From the NCBI GenBank assembly GCA_937969505.1, contig CALBWA010000009.1, positions 62,001 through 126,000 on the forward strand: DNA of 64,000 bases. The letters are read 5' to 3'. The notes beneath the pieces are model-generated. The model did not search any database, was not told the origin of the DNA, and saw only the letters and a program-made list of their open reading frames with translations. The position numbers and the translations under genes are program-made. Positions 55,980 to 64,000 of the stretch are shown piece after piece. This stretch comes from an uncultured Erythrobacter sp. Lineage in GTDB: Bacteria > Pseudomonadota > Alphaproteobacteria > Sphingomonadales > Sphingomonadaceae. How positions within the stretch are numbered: position 1 is the first letter of the stretch; each line of letters begins with the position of its first letter.

Positions 55980-58859
55980 TTATCGCGCGGTCTCAGACAC
56001 GTTCTGGCGGGAGTCGTCTTGCTCCCCATCCGGCTCCGGCAGAACGATGAATTCGACCGCGTCCTCATAGCGCAGATATTCCGCGGCTGCGGCTTGCAGC
56101 TCTTCAGCCGAAATGGCCGACAGGGTTTCGGGATAGGCAAGAAAGCGATCAAGGCGCTCGGGTTGGCTTTGGGCGCGCCGGGCAAGGCTCGTCCAACCGC
56201 CAAGTGTCTTCAGCGCATTGTCGTAATCTTCCAGTAGCGGCTTTCTAGCGCGTTCAATCAGGTCGGGGTCAATGGGACCATCGCGAAGGCCCGACAGCAG
56301 CATCTTAATTGCAGAGCGAGCTGTGTCGACCGATCCGACGTCCAGCGAAGTGGAAACCAGAAACGTGCCGTACCCGGAGTAGTGACGGCTCATCTGGCTC
56401 GCAGCGCTTGGTGAATAGGCCTCGCCGAGCTCTTCACGAAGGCTCTCCGACAAGCCAATACGCACGATGGCCGCCAGCAATTGCAAACGCGCAGTTTCTT
56501 GCGGATCACTATTGTCAGTGGTCGGCCAGACAATGCGCAGAAGGGCCTGATCATCCTCGCCTGTATGGCGCACAGTTCTTTGCCCGCGCTGCTCAGTAAA
56601 ATCGCGCTCGCGCGCTTCGGTGCGGGGCAGAAAATCAGCTTCGCGAGGGGGCAGGGCGCCCAGAGTTTGCGCAACAGATGCAATGGCCTCAGTCTCGTCG
56701 AAGTCACCCACAAGGGCGATTTCCAGAGCTCCGTTTTCCAGCCGATCTCCGATCACGGTCTGCAATTTTGCATAGTCGAGGCCGAAATAATCATCCCTCC
56801 CCTGCAAGGAAAAGCGCGGGTCTTCATCGGACAGGATGGCCCCAGAGACCGCACCCAGTGCACTTGCCGGCGTCGAACCAAGCGATTTAAAGAAATTGTC
56901 GATCCTGCGCTGGAATTGCTCAATGCCTTCGGGCCGGTAACCCGGATCGGTTATTCCCGCTGCAATCAGTTTCATCTGCAGATCCAGATCACGCGGCGTG
57001 GTTGAACCGGTAAAAATGAAGCTGTCGGTGCCATTGCTGACCTGCAAACCCACGCTGCGCCCGGCAAGAATGGTCAGTAGATCATCCTGGCTGTGTGCAC
57101 CCAACCCGCCAGATGGCAGCCCGCTGACAAGGAATGTCGCCAGTGGGTCTTCGCGAGTGTTGAGCAGGTTGCCGCCATCCAGTGCAACACGCAGACTGAT
57201 GCGATCTTCCTGAATATCGGTCTGTTTCAGCGTCAAACGCGTTCCATTGGCAAAGGTAATGTAGCGAAAACCGAACCGTTCATCCTTGGCATCGCTGACC
57301 ACCACACCTGGCTCACCAAAATTGTCATAGGCAAAATTGCTTGCACTGATTTCGGCAGGTGGAGCAATTGGCAGCGCCATGGCATCAACGAATGCCTGGC
57401 GCAAAGACGCTTCGCCACCGTCGGGTTCCATGCGTCCCTGGAATCGGATCAACGGATTATCGAGCGAAGCGGCAGCGCCGCGCAAGGCTGCCAGAACGCG
57501 GTCAGGAGTGAAGTCGTTCTGCATCGTCTCGAATTGTGCAAGGCGATAGGCAGCTTGCGTCGGAACCCGGTCATTAGCCACCAGACCAAGTGCTGCACCA
57601 ACCAGTGCGGTATTCGACCGTGTAGCCTCTCCCTCCACGGCATTTTCAAGGGCTGTTCGGCGATTGGCGAGTTGTTCGGTAATCTCAGCTTGCGAGAAAC
57701 CATGGGTCAAAGCCTGATTCACTTCGCGGGCCGCTGCCAGAATGCCTTTGCGCCACTCGCCATCGAGTGAGGAGACAGACAGGTTTGTGATCCGAGCATC
57801 TTCAAACAGGTCGCCAGTGCTGTAACCAGCGCCGCGAAAAGGAGCATCAGAACCGCGTGCCAGACGGGCAAGTCGGCGGTTGATAATGCCATTGGCGACC
57901 GATACCAGCGCATCTTCGCGCCGGAATGCGGCCGTATCGGGACGGTCACGCCAAGGTGCGAGCTTGAAGATGCTGACACTTTCCGACAGGGCCGGGTCGA
58001 TATAGATGTCGGTCAGCCCCCCACGTGTGACGTCAACCGGGCCCGTTTCCGGCTCAACCGGGGCGGGAGCATTCGTCCAGTTGGAAAAGCGGGCTTTCAA
58101 TGCCGCCTCCATCATCTCAACCGGAAAGTCGCCCACGATTACCAGAACAGTGTTGGCTGGCGTGTAAGTCCGCTCATAGAGCGCGCGCAATTGGTCAGCA
58201 GTGGCGCTTTCAAGCACTTCGAGCGTGCCGATTGGTAGGCGATTGGGGAAGCGCGCATCGGGCGCGGTAAACTCGAAGCTGTCCTCCAGCGCGCGCTGAG
58301 CGAAATTGCGCCGATCACGCCGTTCGGCCAGAATCACCCCGCGCTCACGCTCGACGGCATCCTCGGCAATGGTAAGCTCGCTTGCAGTCTCTCGCATCAA
58401 CATCAGCGCCGTATCAAGCAGATCGGCATCGTTGCGCGGCAGATTGAGCATATAGGTGATGGCATTGAAACCGGTCGATGCATTGGTGTCTGCGCCGAAT
58501 GACAGCCCCTCACGCTCAAGCAGCTTGATCATCTCGCCTTCAGGGATTCCCGCTGAACCATTGAAAGCCATGTGCTCGAGATAATGCGACAGGCCTCGCT
58601 CGGTCTCGGTCTCGTCGAGCGAGCCAGAATCGATTCGCATCCGGACCAGAGCGGTCCCTTCCGGTGTGGCGTTCTGGCGCAGGATATAGCGCATGCCATT
58701 GTCGAGCTGTCCGAAAACGAAGCCCGGATCGACCGGTATGTCGCTCTCCTCAAATGCCCAAACCGGTTCGTCAGGTTGGTCAGGCGCGGTCTGGGCATGA
58801 AGAGGGAGGGAAAGGCTTAGCGCAGCGGTGGCTGCGGCCGTCAGGAAAAAGCATCGCAT
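55980..58859 (-). CDS. Periplasmic M16 family zinc protease (pitrilysin-like)
   Basis: The 959-residue protein has a signal peptide (MRCFFLTAAATAALSLSLPL, then HAQ). The inverted zinc motif HYLEH is at residues 92-96, with the downstream metal-ligand Glu region ERERGVILAERRD. The second, catalytically inactive M16 half (PRDLDLQMKLIAAGITDPG ...) completes the clamshell. It likely degrades peptides in the periplasm. The start at 58859 is chosen for the signal peptide; the open frame extends upstream to 59018 into purC. It lies between purS and purC on the same strand, so it is probably cotranscribed with purine genes. Confidence 0.92.
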   Translation of the reverse strand: MRCFFLTAAATAALSLSLPLHAQTAPDQPDEPVWAFEESDIPVDPGFVFGQLDNGMRYILRQNATPEGTALVRMRIDSGSLDETETERGLSHYLEHMAFNGSAGIPEGEMIKLLEREGLSFGADTNASTGFNAITYMLNLPRNDADLLDTALMLMRETASELTIAEDAVERERGVILAERRDRRNFAQRALEDSFEFTAPDARFPNRLPIGTLEVLESATADQLRALYERTYTPANTVLVIVGDFPVEMMEAALKARFSNWTNAPAPVEPETGPVDVTRGGLTDIYIDPALSESVSIFKLAPWRDRPDTAAFRREDALVSVANGIINRRLARLARGSDAPFRGAGYSTGDLFEDARITNLSVSSLDGEWRKGILAAAREVNQALTHGFSQAEITEQLANRRTALENAVEGEATRSNTALVGAALGLVANDRVPTQAAYRLAQFETMQNDFTPDRVLAALRGAAASLDNPLIRFQGRMEPDGGEASLRQAFVDAMALPIAPPAEISASNFAYDNFGEPGVVVSDAKDERFGFRYITFANGTRLTLKQTDIQEDRISLRVALDGGNLLNTREDPLATFLVSGLPSGGLGAHSQDDLLTILAGRSVGLQVSNGTDSFIFTGSTTPRDLDLQMKLIAAGITDPGYRPEGIEQFQRRIDNFFKSLGSTPASALGAVSGAILSDEDPRFSLQGRDDYFGLDYAKLQTVIGDRLENGALEIALVGDFDETEAIASVAQTLGALPPREADFLPRTEARERDFTEQRGQRTVRHTGEDDQALLRIVWPTTDNSDPQETARLQLLAAIVRIGLSESLREELGEAYSPSAASQMSRHYSGYGTFLVSTSLDVGSVDTARSAIKMLLSGLRDGPIDPDLIERARKPLLEDYDNALKTLGGWTSLARRAQSQPERLDRFLAYPETLSAISAEELQAAAAEYLRYEDAVEFIVLPEPDGEQDDSRQNVSETAR

Positions 58860-58911
58860 AGGTAGACGCTGCCCTATGAGAACTCGTGTGACAAGTGCCT
58901 GAACGGACGTT

Positions 58912-59712
58912 TTATTTTGTCGAAGGCGATCCGCGCAATTTGTTGCGATGGCTGGACAGGTCAAAGACCTCGCCCGGGCCATTGTCTTCGCCCTGCAACA
59001 AGCCAAGGCGGCGTGCAACTTCGCGGTAGGCTTCCTCTTCGCCGCCCAAGTCGCGGCGAAACCGGTCCTTGTCCAGCTTCTCGCCGGTTTTCATGTCCCA
59101 CAAACGACAACCGTCCGGGCTGATTTCGTCAGCGAGAATTACCCGGCTGAAATCACCATCATAAATCCGGCCAAACTCCAGCTTGAAATCGACCAGGCGC
59201 ACGTCGATCCCGGCAAACATGCCGCACATGAAATCATTGATGCGGATCGCCATCGAGGAAATATCGTGCATTTCCTCGTTCGATGCCCAGCCAAAGCAGG
59301 CGATGTGTTCTTCCGCGATCAATGGATCGCCAAGCGCATCATCCTTGAAGTAATATTCGATCAGCGTGTGGGGCAGAGGCTCGCCCTCCTTGATCCCCAA
59401 ACGCTTGGAGATTGACCCGGCGGCGACATTGCGAACCACGACTTCAATCGGGATAATCTCGCATTGGCGGACCAGCTGTTCGCGCATGTTCAGGCGACGA
59501 ATGAAGTGCGTCGGGATGCCGATATGGGCAAGACGCGAAAACACATGCTCCGAGATGCGGTTGTTGATCACGCCCTTGCCGTTGATTGTGCCCTTTTTCT
59601 CGGCATTGAAAGCGGTCGCGTCATCCTTGAAATATTGGATAATCGTGCCCGGCTCAGGACCTTCATAAAGGATTTTGGCCTTGCCTTCATAGATTTGGCG
59701 GCGACGCGTCAT
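58912..59712 (-). CDS. purC: SAICAR synthase
   Basis: The 266-residue protein has [20 protein letters not shown] (ATP-binding Gly-rich start), [43 protein letters not shown] and [16 protein letters not shown]. These are all signatures of phosphoribosylaminoimidazole-succinocarboxamide synthase. ATG 59712 fits the family N-terminus better than 59721. The downstream same-strand order is M16 protease, purS, purQ. Confidence 0.96.
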   Translation of the reverse strand: MTRRRQIYEGKAKILYEGPEPGTIIQYFKDDATAFNAEKKGTINGKGVINNRISEHVFSRLAHIGIPTHFIRRLNMREQLVRQCEIIPIEVVVRNVAAGSISKRLGIKEGEPLPHTLIEYYFKDDALGDPLIAEEHIACFGWASNEEMHDISSMAIRINDFMCGMFAGIDVRLVDFKLEFGRIYDGDFSRVILADEISPDGCRLWDMKTGEKLDKDRFRRDLGGEEEAYREVARRLGLLQGEDNGPGEVFDLSSHRNKLRGSPSTK

Positions 59713-59856
59713 GGCGATCATTCCTCAGCAGAAATAAGGCGCCCCGGCGTGGCGAGGCAGAGCGCGTCGCAGCCACCGGGGCGTGCACATGTTTATAGGC
59801 GTCTTCGCCGCTTTTGGCAATGTGGCGCGGGCAGTGGGTGGGCGCTGACGCCTGTA

Positions 59857-61095
59857 TCAGGTGATTGCAGCCCGCGCCGTGTATTCGGGGCGGTCCCAGG
59901 CGCGTGTCTGGCACACCTGTTCCAGCCGCTTCACCGCTTCCACAATGTCGGTATGACGCAGGTAGAGCGGCGTCAGGCCGAAACGGATAACATTGGGCGC
60001 ACGAAAGTCGGCAACCACATCTTCTGCGCGCAAGGCCTGCACGATTTCATGGGCCTGAGGGTGCGCATAGGCAATATGGCTGCCGCGCCGGGCTGGGTCG
60101 GTGGGTGTGACGAGCGAGAAGCCGTAATCCTTGCACAGCGGCTCCATCGCCGCCACCAGCATCTGCGCCATTGATGCAGACTTGGCAGACACCGCGGCCA
60201 TGTCGGCCTCCAGCATCAAATCAATGCCGGCCTCCAATGCGGCCAACCCGAGAATGGGAGGTGTACCGCACAAAAAGCGCTCTATGCCTTCGGCTGGCTG
60301 GTAATCCTCGGTAAAATCAAACGGTCGGGCATGGCCAAACCATCCTGACAGCACGGCATCGGCATGGTGATTGCGCTTGGGAGCATAAAGATACGCAGGA
60401 GCGCCCGGTCCGCCATTAAGATATTTATATCCGCAGCCAACCGCAAAATCGACATTGGCGGCGGTCAGGTCGAGCGGGACGGCACCAGTGCTGTGGCTCA
60501 GATCCCAGATGGCCAAGGCACCCTTGGCCTGGATGGCACGGGTCGTCTCGGCCATGTCGCGCGCTGCGGCCGTTTTATAATGGACATGAGTCAGCAGAAC
60601 GGCGGCCGTGTTTTCGTTGATTGTGTCGAGCAGTGCGTCCGGGTCCACCGCCAATGCCCGGATGCGATTTCCCGAGAAGCGGGCAATCCCTTGCATCATG
60701 TATGAATCGGTCGGGAAATTCCCGCTCTCGGTCAGGATTGTGCCACGATCCGGCCGCAGCGAGAGGGCTGCAGTCAACGCCTTGAACAGATTGATAGAGG
60801 TCGAATCAGTGGCGATCACTTCGCCCGCCTTCGCTCCGATCAATTGCGCAATCTTGTCGCCAATCCTTGCAGGTGCGGTGGCCCATTGCGCATCGAGCCA
60901 AGAATGAATGAGGCCGTCTTTCCATTCCTTCTCAACTGTGTTGTCCAGCATCGCAGGTGTCTCGCGCGGCAGGCAGCCAAGCGAATTTCCATCAAGGTAG
61001 ATCAATCCGTCGCGGACGTGGAAGCGCTCGCGAAAATGAGCAAGCCGGTCGTTTTCGTCCAGAGATCGCGCGTGGTCGGCAAGAGAATTGGTCAT
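59857..61095 (-). CDS. kynU: Kynureninase
   Basis: The 412-residue PLP enzyme has YLDGNSLGCLPRETP near the N-terminus, ATDSTSINLFKAL, WDLSHSTGAVPLDL with the PLP-interacting Asp, and the Schiff-base Lys in AVGCGYKYLNGGPGAP. It cleaves kynurenine to anthranilate and alanine in tryptophan breakdown. The start overlaps the kynB stop as ATGA. The first-step dioxygenase (kynA) is not in the window. Confidence 0.95.
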   Translation of the reverse strand: MTNSLADHARSLDENDRLAHFRERFHVRDGLIYLDGNSLGCLPRETPAMLDNTVEKEWKDGLIHSWLDAQWATAPARIGDKIAQLIGAKAGEVIATDSTSINLFKALTAALSLRPDRGTILTESGNFPTDSYMMQGIARFSGNRIRALAVDPDALLDTINENTAAVLLTHVHYKTAAARDMAETTRAIQAKGALAIWDLSHSTGAVPLDLTAANVDFAVGCGYKYLNGGPGAPAYLYAPKRNHHADAVLSGWFGHARPFDFTEDYQPAEGIERFLCGTPPILGLAALEAGIDLMLEADMAAVSAKSASMAQMLVAAMEPLCKDYGFSLVTPTDPARRGSHIAYAHPQAHEIVQALRAEDVVADFRAPNVIRFGLTPLYLRHTDIVEAVKRLEQVCQTRAWDRPEYTARAAIT

Positions 61096-61727
61096 AGCAA
61101 TTCTCTCAGGATGGCACGCACCGGGCTGGCGTCACCGTCAGCGATGGGCAGGGGCAGGGCAATCAATTCGTAAGGCCCAGCTGGAACCTGATCGAGCACG
61201 AGCCCTTCCAATATGCGCATATCCCCTCGGCGGATTTCATGATGAGCGTCCATCGTCTTGGAAGTTTGCGGATCAAGCGACGGCGTATCGGTGCCGATCA
61301 GCACGACGCCTTGTGCGCGCAAGCGAGCGACAACGCCGCTTTCGATGGCGCGGAAATTCGCGTCCCACGCCTCGTGCGGGAAAGTTTCGTAGGTGCGGAT
61401 CAACACGCGTTCAGCGCCAGCTATCAGGTTCCAGTCAAGATCCGCTTCAGTCACGCTTGGACCCGCACCGCCCGTATCAACCACCACGCATGGGCCGATA
61501 TAGGGTGCAAGGTCACACTGATCGCTGGCTTGACCATGCGGATCATAGTGCAATGGGGCATCGCCATGCGTCCCGGTGTGCAGAGGCAGGTAAATCGCCC
61601 CGATGTTGACCGGACATGTCTCGTCAAGGGAGGTGGTCCGCTGGATCGCCAGTTCAGGCTCGCCCGGCCATTGCGGAATGCCGGTGTGGATGCGTTGCGT
61701 GATGTCCCAAATGCGCCTGTCGCTCAT
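61092..61727 (-). CDS. kynB: Kynurenine formamidase
   Basis: The 211-residue cyclase-family hydrolase has the metal-binding motif LHTGTHGDAPLHYDPHG. SLDETCPVNIGAIY lies before it, and VLIGTDTPSLDPQTSKTMDA with LEGLVLDQVPAGPYELIALP after. It converts N-formylkynurenine to kynurenine. The start at 61727 (MSDRRIWDIT) fits the family; ATG 61763 would add 12 residues. It is coupled to kynU by a four-base overlap. Confidence 0.94.
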   Translation of the reverse strand: MSDRRIWDITQRIHTGIPQWPGEPELAIQRTTSLDETCPVNIGAIYLPLHTGTHGDAPLHYDPHGQASDQCDLAPYIGPCVVVDTGGAGPSVTEADLDWNLIAGAERVLIRTYETFPHEAWDANFRAIESGVVARLRAQGVVLIGTDTPSLDPQTSKTMDAHHEIRRGDMRILEGLVLDQVPAGPYELIALPLPIADGDASPVRAILRELL

Positions 61728-61812
61728 GCCCGATGGCTTACGGCGCATAACGCCATCCAGCAATGCCGCTTTCCAGCCAGTTGCAACTATGTGGGCGGTT
61801 TTTTGAAAGTTG

Positions 61813-61887
61813 TGGTGCCCGGGGGCGGATTTGAACCACCGACACGCGGATTTTCAATCCGCTGCTCTACCCCTGAGCTACCCGGGC
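61813..61887 (-). tRNA. tRNA-Phe (anticodon GAA)
   Basis: On the minus strand a 75-base cloverleaf can be drawn: acceptor stem GCCCGGG/CCCGGGC, D arm GCTC/GAGC, anticodon stem GCGGA/TCCGC around TTGAAAA giving anticodon GAA, T arm GGTGG-TTCAAAT-CCGCC, and encoded CCA at 61813-61815. The 120 bases between it and yacG hold no gene. Confidence 0.97.
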
Positions 61888-62006
61888 ATTCGCTGCGGCT
61901 TGGGCTTGGACAGTGAGTCCAAACGGGCGAGCAAATGAGAGCGGGCCTATGGCGAAGCTGCGCCCGCTTGGCAAGAGGAAATGGGCGAAAATCCGGCTTT
62001 GGCAGC

Positions 62007-62195
62007 CTAGTCCTGTCTGTCCCAGTCGGCAGTGGCGATTTCTTCGGGCGAGGCAGGGCGGCTGGGCACTGCGTATCCATCGCCAAACCACTGCGCCAGA
62101 TCGCGATCCTTGCATCGGACGGAACAGAACGGGGTGTGTTCTTCACTCCGGGGTTTCTTGCAGATCGGGCAGGGTTTTTGGCGCTTCGTCATCAT
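62007..62195 (-). CDS. yacG: DNA gyrase inhibitor YacG, zinc-ribbon protein
   Basis: This 62-residue protein has four zinc-ligand cysteines in PCPICKKP and FCSVRCKDRDLAQWF, and the family motif DLAQWFGDGYAVP. E. coli YacG binds GyrB and inhibits gyrase. Its ATG overlaps the upstream RNase E/G stop as ATGA. It is the last protein gene before tRNA-Phe in the infA cluster. Confidence 0.93.
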   Translation of the reverse strand: MMTKRQKPCPICKKPRSEEHTPFCSVRCKDRDLAQWFGDGYAVPSRPASPEEIATADWDRQD

Positions 62196-63154
62196 TGCTC
62201 GATTGTTTGGGCCTGAGCCGCTTCGAGCGCAAGAGAGGGATTGGTTTCAATCCGCACTTCTTTGCCGGTTCGCTCCGACAAATCGACCAGCCAATGCTCT
62301 TTCAACTTCGCTTTGAGTGCGGGATGCACGGTCAGCAGCAGGACCCGTCCGCTCCCTTGCGCCATTTCCCCGCGTCGCAGCGCCATCCGCGCACAAGCCC
62401 CCACGCGCGAGGTCGCGAAGCGATGGAGCAGCGATGGCCCCTCCAACCGAGCTACCAATTGCACAAAGCCAAAACCGTTCATGGCGGTGCGTTCATGGGG
62501 CCAATTGGCCAGAGCCGCCTCCAGCGCGGCATCAACTTGTTTGCGCCCTAACTTGTCCTGAATAGTCGGAAAATCGATCCCGATTGAGCCGCCAAGATCA
62601 AACCAGTTCAGAGACTGGGTGATGGCCGGGATCGCCGCCAGCGCAAGCGCGTGCGGGCTGGCATCGCCATCAATATCGATCAGGGTCATGGCGGGGGTCG
62701 TGCTGATGATCAGCGATCCGCCAGCAAAATCAACCTGGCCGGTAGATGCTGCCTCCCACACTTCCTCCCAAAGCCCGGATGGGAACCGCCGGACGAGCCT
62801 TCCCGTGTCGAAAACCGAGGCTGGCGGAATGTGCGGATTGTCATCGCCAAAATAGCGAGCCTGGGCCCGCTTTAACCGGCCCCGTTCAGCGATGGCCTCG
62901 CGTGTTATGACAAGGCGAACATCGCTGCCTTCGCTCGCATTGCGCGGCAGGCCGCTGGCATTGATTTCCACGCCGCTTGGGCTGAGGCACAGCGCTCTGG
63001 AGGATCCGGCATTTCGAGCAATTATTTTCGCCATCAGGATTGTCCGGGCGCATTCTTTGCTCAGCCAAAATTGCTTGGCTCCAATCACTTGGTCTTTGTC
63101 GACCAACAGTGCGCGGGTTTCGCCAATACCCTCTTCAATCAGCCACTCAGCCAA
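62192..63154 (-). CDS. Short RNase E/G family protein
   Basis: The 320-residue protein resembles the catalytic core of RNase E/G. The first metal-binding Asp is in TTPAMTLIDIDGDASP and the second in SIGIDFPTIQDKLGR. It lacks the C-terminal zinc-link and has no obvious S1 domain, which makes it much shorter than E. coli RNase G (489 residues). Similar short forms sit between maf and yacG in alphaproteobacteria. Whether it is an active endonuclease is not certain. It overlaps maf by eight bases and yacG by four. Confidence 0.85.
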   Translation of the reverse strand: MAEWLIEEGIGETRALLVDKDQVIGAKQFWLSKECARTILMAKIIARNAGSSRALCLSPSGVEINASGLPRNASEGSDVRLVITREAIAERGRLKRAQARYFGDDNPHIPPASVFDTGRLVRRFPSGLWEEVWEAASTGQVDFAGGSLIISTTPAMTLIDIDGDASPHALALAAIPAITQSLNWFDLGGSIGIDFPTIQDKLGRKQVDAALEAALANWPHERTAMNGFGFVQLVARLEGPSLLHRFATSRVGACARMALRRGEMAQGSGRVLLLTVHPALKAKLKEHWLVDLSERTGKEVRIETNPSLALEAAQAQTIEQ

Positions 63155-63731
63155 TTTGGAAACCGGCAGATTTCAAAAGTGTGCGCGTTTCATACAGGGG
63201 TAGGCCCATGATGCTCGAATGGCTCCCTCTGATCCATTGGATCAGACCCTCTGCTGCCCCTTGAATGGCATAGCCGCCCGCTTTGCCGCGCCATTCGTCG
63301 CCTGCGATGTAGGCGTCCACTTCTTCATTCGACAGCACCTTGAACTTCACGATATTTTCGCTCAGCCGGGTTTTCTGCGTGCCATCGGGCGCTCGCAGGA
63401 CAACGCTGGACAGAACCGCATGTCGCCGACCTGACAGCAACGTCAGGCAGTCGCGTGCTTCCTGTTCGGTTTCGGTCTTGGGCAGAATGCGGCGTCCAGC
63501 GGCCACTACTGTATCACCAGCCAGCACGTATCCGTCGGCGCAGATTGCTGCCGCCTTCTGTTTTCCCATGCGCAGCGCATAGTCGCGCGGCCGTTCAGCC
63601 GCGTGTGGGGTTTCGTCAATATCGGCTGGCACAACTTGATCAGGCTCAATTCCCAGGCGGGCGAGCAATTCCAGTCGCCGTGGACTGGCAGAAGCAAGGG
63701 TCAAGCTGGGGTGATTGGCAGGCGCGCCCAT
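63147..63731 (-). CDS. maf: Maf family nucleoside triphosphate pyrophosphatase
   Basis: The 194-residue protein has the N-terminal LASASPRRLELLARLG motif, ADIDET, ALRMGKQKA, VLAGDTVVA, and the downstream KAGGYAIQGAAEGLI. Maf proteins hydrolyse non-canonical or modified nucleotides (e.g. dTTP, UTP, pseudo-UTP) and can affect septation. It lies 13 bases after infA and overlaps the RNase E/G-like gene. Confidence 0.94.
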   Translation of the reverse strand: MGAPANHPSLTLASASPRRLELLARLGIEPDQVVPADIDETPHAAERPRDYALRMGKQKAAAICADGYVLAGDTVVAAGRRILPKTETEQEARDCLTLLSGRRHAVLSSVVLRAPDGTQKTRLSENIVKFKVLSNEEVDAYIAGDEWRGKAGGYAIQGAAEGLIQWIRGSHSSIMGLPLYETRTLLKSAGFQIG

Positions 63732-63744
63732 TAAGCGCAGCCGC

Positions 63745-64000
63745 TTATTGAGGGCCGGGGCCCTGACCAGGACCGCCGCGACCGGGCATAAAACGATAGG
63801 TAATTCGCGCCTTGGTCAGATCATAGGGTGTCAGCTCGCACAGCACTTCGTCACCCACCAGCACCCGGATACGGTTCTTGCGCATCTTGCCGGCGGTGTG
63901 GCCGAGCACTTCGTGACCGTTTTCAAGCTCCACTCTGAACATCGCATTGGGCAGCAATTCTACCACCTTGCCGCGCATTTCGAGGAGTTCTTCCTTGGCC
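63745..64000 (-). CDS. infA: Translation initiation factor IF-1, 5' end at window edge
   Basis: The visible frame reads [20 protein letters not shown] and continues [21 protein letters not shown] ([17 protein letters not shown]), [13 protein letters not shown] and [12 protein letters not shown]: the complete S1-like fold of IF-1. The start ATG straddles the window edge, its last base being 64000. The C-terminus has an extra Gly/Pro-rich tail ([14 protein letters not shown]) beyond the usual 72 residues, giving about 85 residues. It leads the infA-maf-RNase E/G-yacG cluster. Confidence 0.95.
   Translation of the reverse strand, partial: AKEELLEMRGKVVELLPNAMFRVELENGHEVLGHTAGKMRKNRIRVLVGDEVLCELTPYDLTKARITYRFMPGRGGPGQGPGPQ

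Overview
The window reads as a core chromosomal segment of an alphaproteobacterium of the order Sphingomonadales, most likely family Erythrobacteraceae. This is an inference from gene content and order: a short HPr kinase beside rapZ, the ChvG/ChvI two-component pair divergent from pckA, three-gene pyridine-nucleotide transhydrogenase behind a small aa3-oxidase subunit IV protein, the GANTC methyltransferase CcrM, and the infA-maf-RNase E/G-yacG-tRNA cluster. Coding density is high, with many 1-11 base overlaps between genes. No prophage, insertion sequence, CRISPR array or rRNA operon is visible.

Layout. 1-4.2 kb (minus): a PTS IIA protein cut by the window edge, rapZ, short hprK, chvG and chvI; pckA diverges from them. 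6-10.7 kb: a DUF937 protein, a metalloprotease-like TPR protein, DUF3597, a small membrane protein, a TonB-like protein and an alpha/beta hydrolase. 10.8-13.3 kb: two tandem cysteine desulfurases and a [2Fe-2S] ferredoxin, with a palindromic repeat between the desulfurases. 13.4-24.1 kb: DJ-1/PfpI protein, a bacterial voltage-gated sodium channel, parC, a periplasmic repeat protein, a minus-strand run (GNAT, DUF1285, Nudix, CCA-adding enzyme), a sugar dehydrogenase lipoprotein diverging from rnhB, and a cation/calcium exchanger. 24.1-30.2 kb: ccrM behind a region dense in GANTC sites with CtrA-like and DnaA-like boxes, folP, two duplicated outer-membrane beta-barrels and an NtrC-type regulator with a degenerate GAFTGA loop.

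30.3-36.7 kb: subunit IV-like protein, pntAA-pntAB-pntB (pntB carries an 80-base palindromic element inside its reading frame), then a tight operon of a beta-helix protein, a di-heme cytochrome c and an alpha/beta hydrolase. 36.8-43.7 kb: racemase, dNTPase, NAD(P)-binding protein, ABA4-like membrane protein, acyl-CoA synthetase, DUF938 methyltransferase, an entericidin-like lipoprotein, a DMT exporter and a small membrane protein. 43.7-50.2 kb: cpaF without other tad genes, a three-gene glycosyltransferase operon and another DMT exporter. 50.3-64 kb: glmS, a GFA-family protein, a GGDEF-EAL protein, purQ, purS, an M16 protease and purC, kynU and kynB, tRNA-Phe, and the yacG-RNase E/G-maf-infA cluster.

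The most interesting signals are the putative cell-cycle control region of ccrM, the palindromic element captured as coding sequence in pntB, the NtrC-type regulator without a normal GAFTGA motif, the beta-helix/cytochrome/hydrolase operon of unknown role, and a probable AUU start on the first cysteine desulfurase. All homology statements come from reading the translated sequences; no database search was run.
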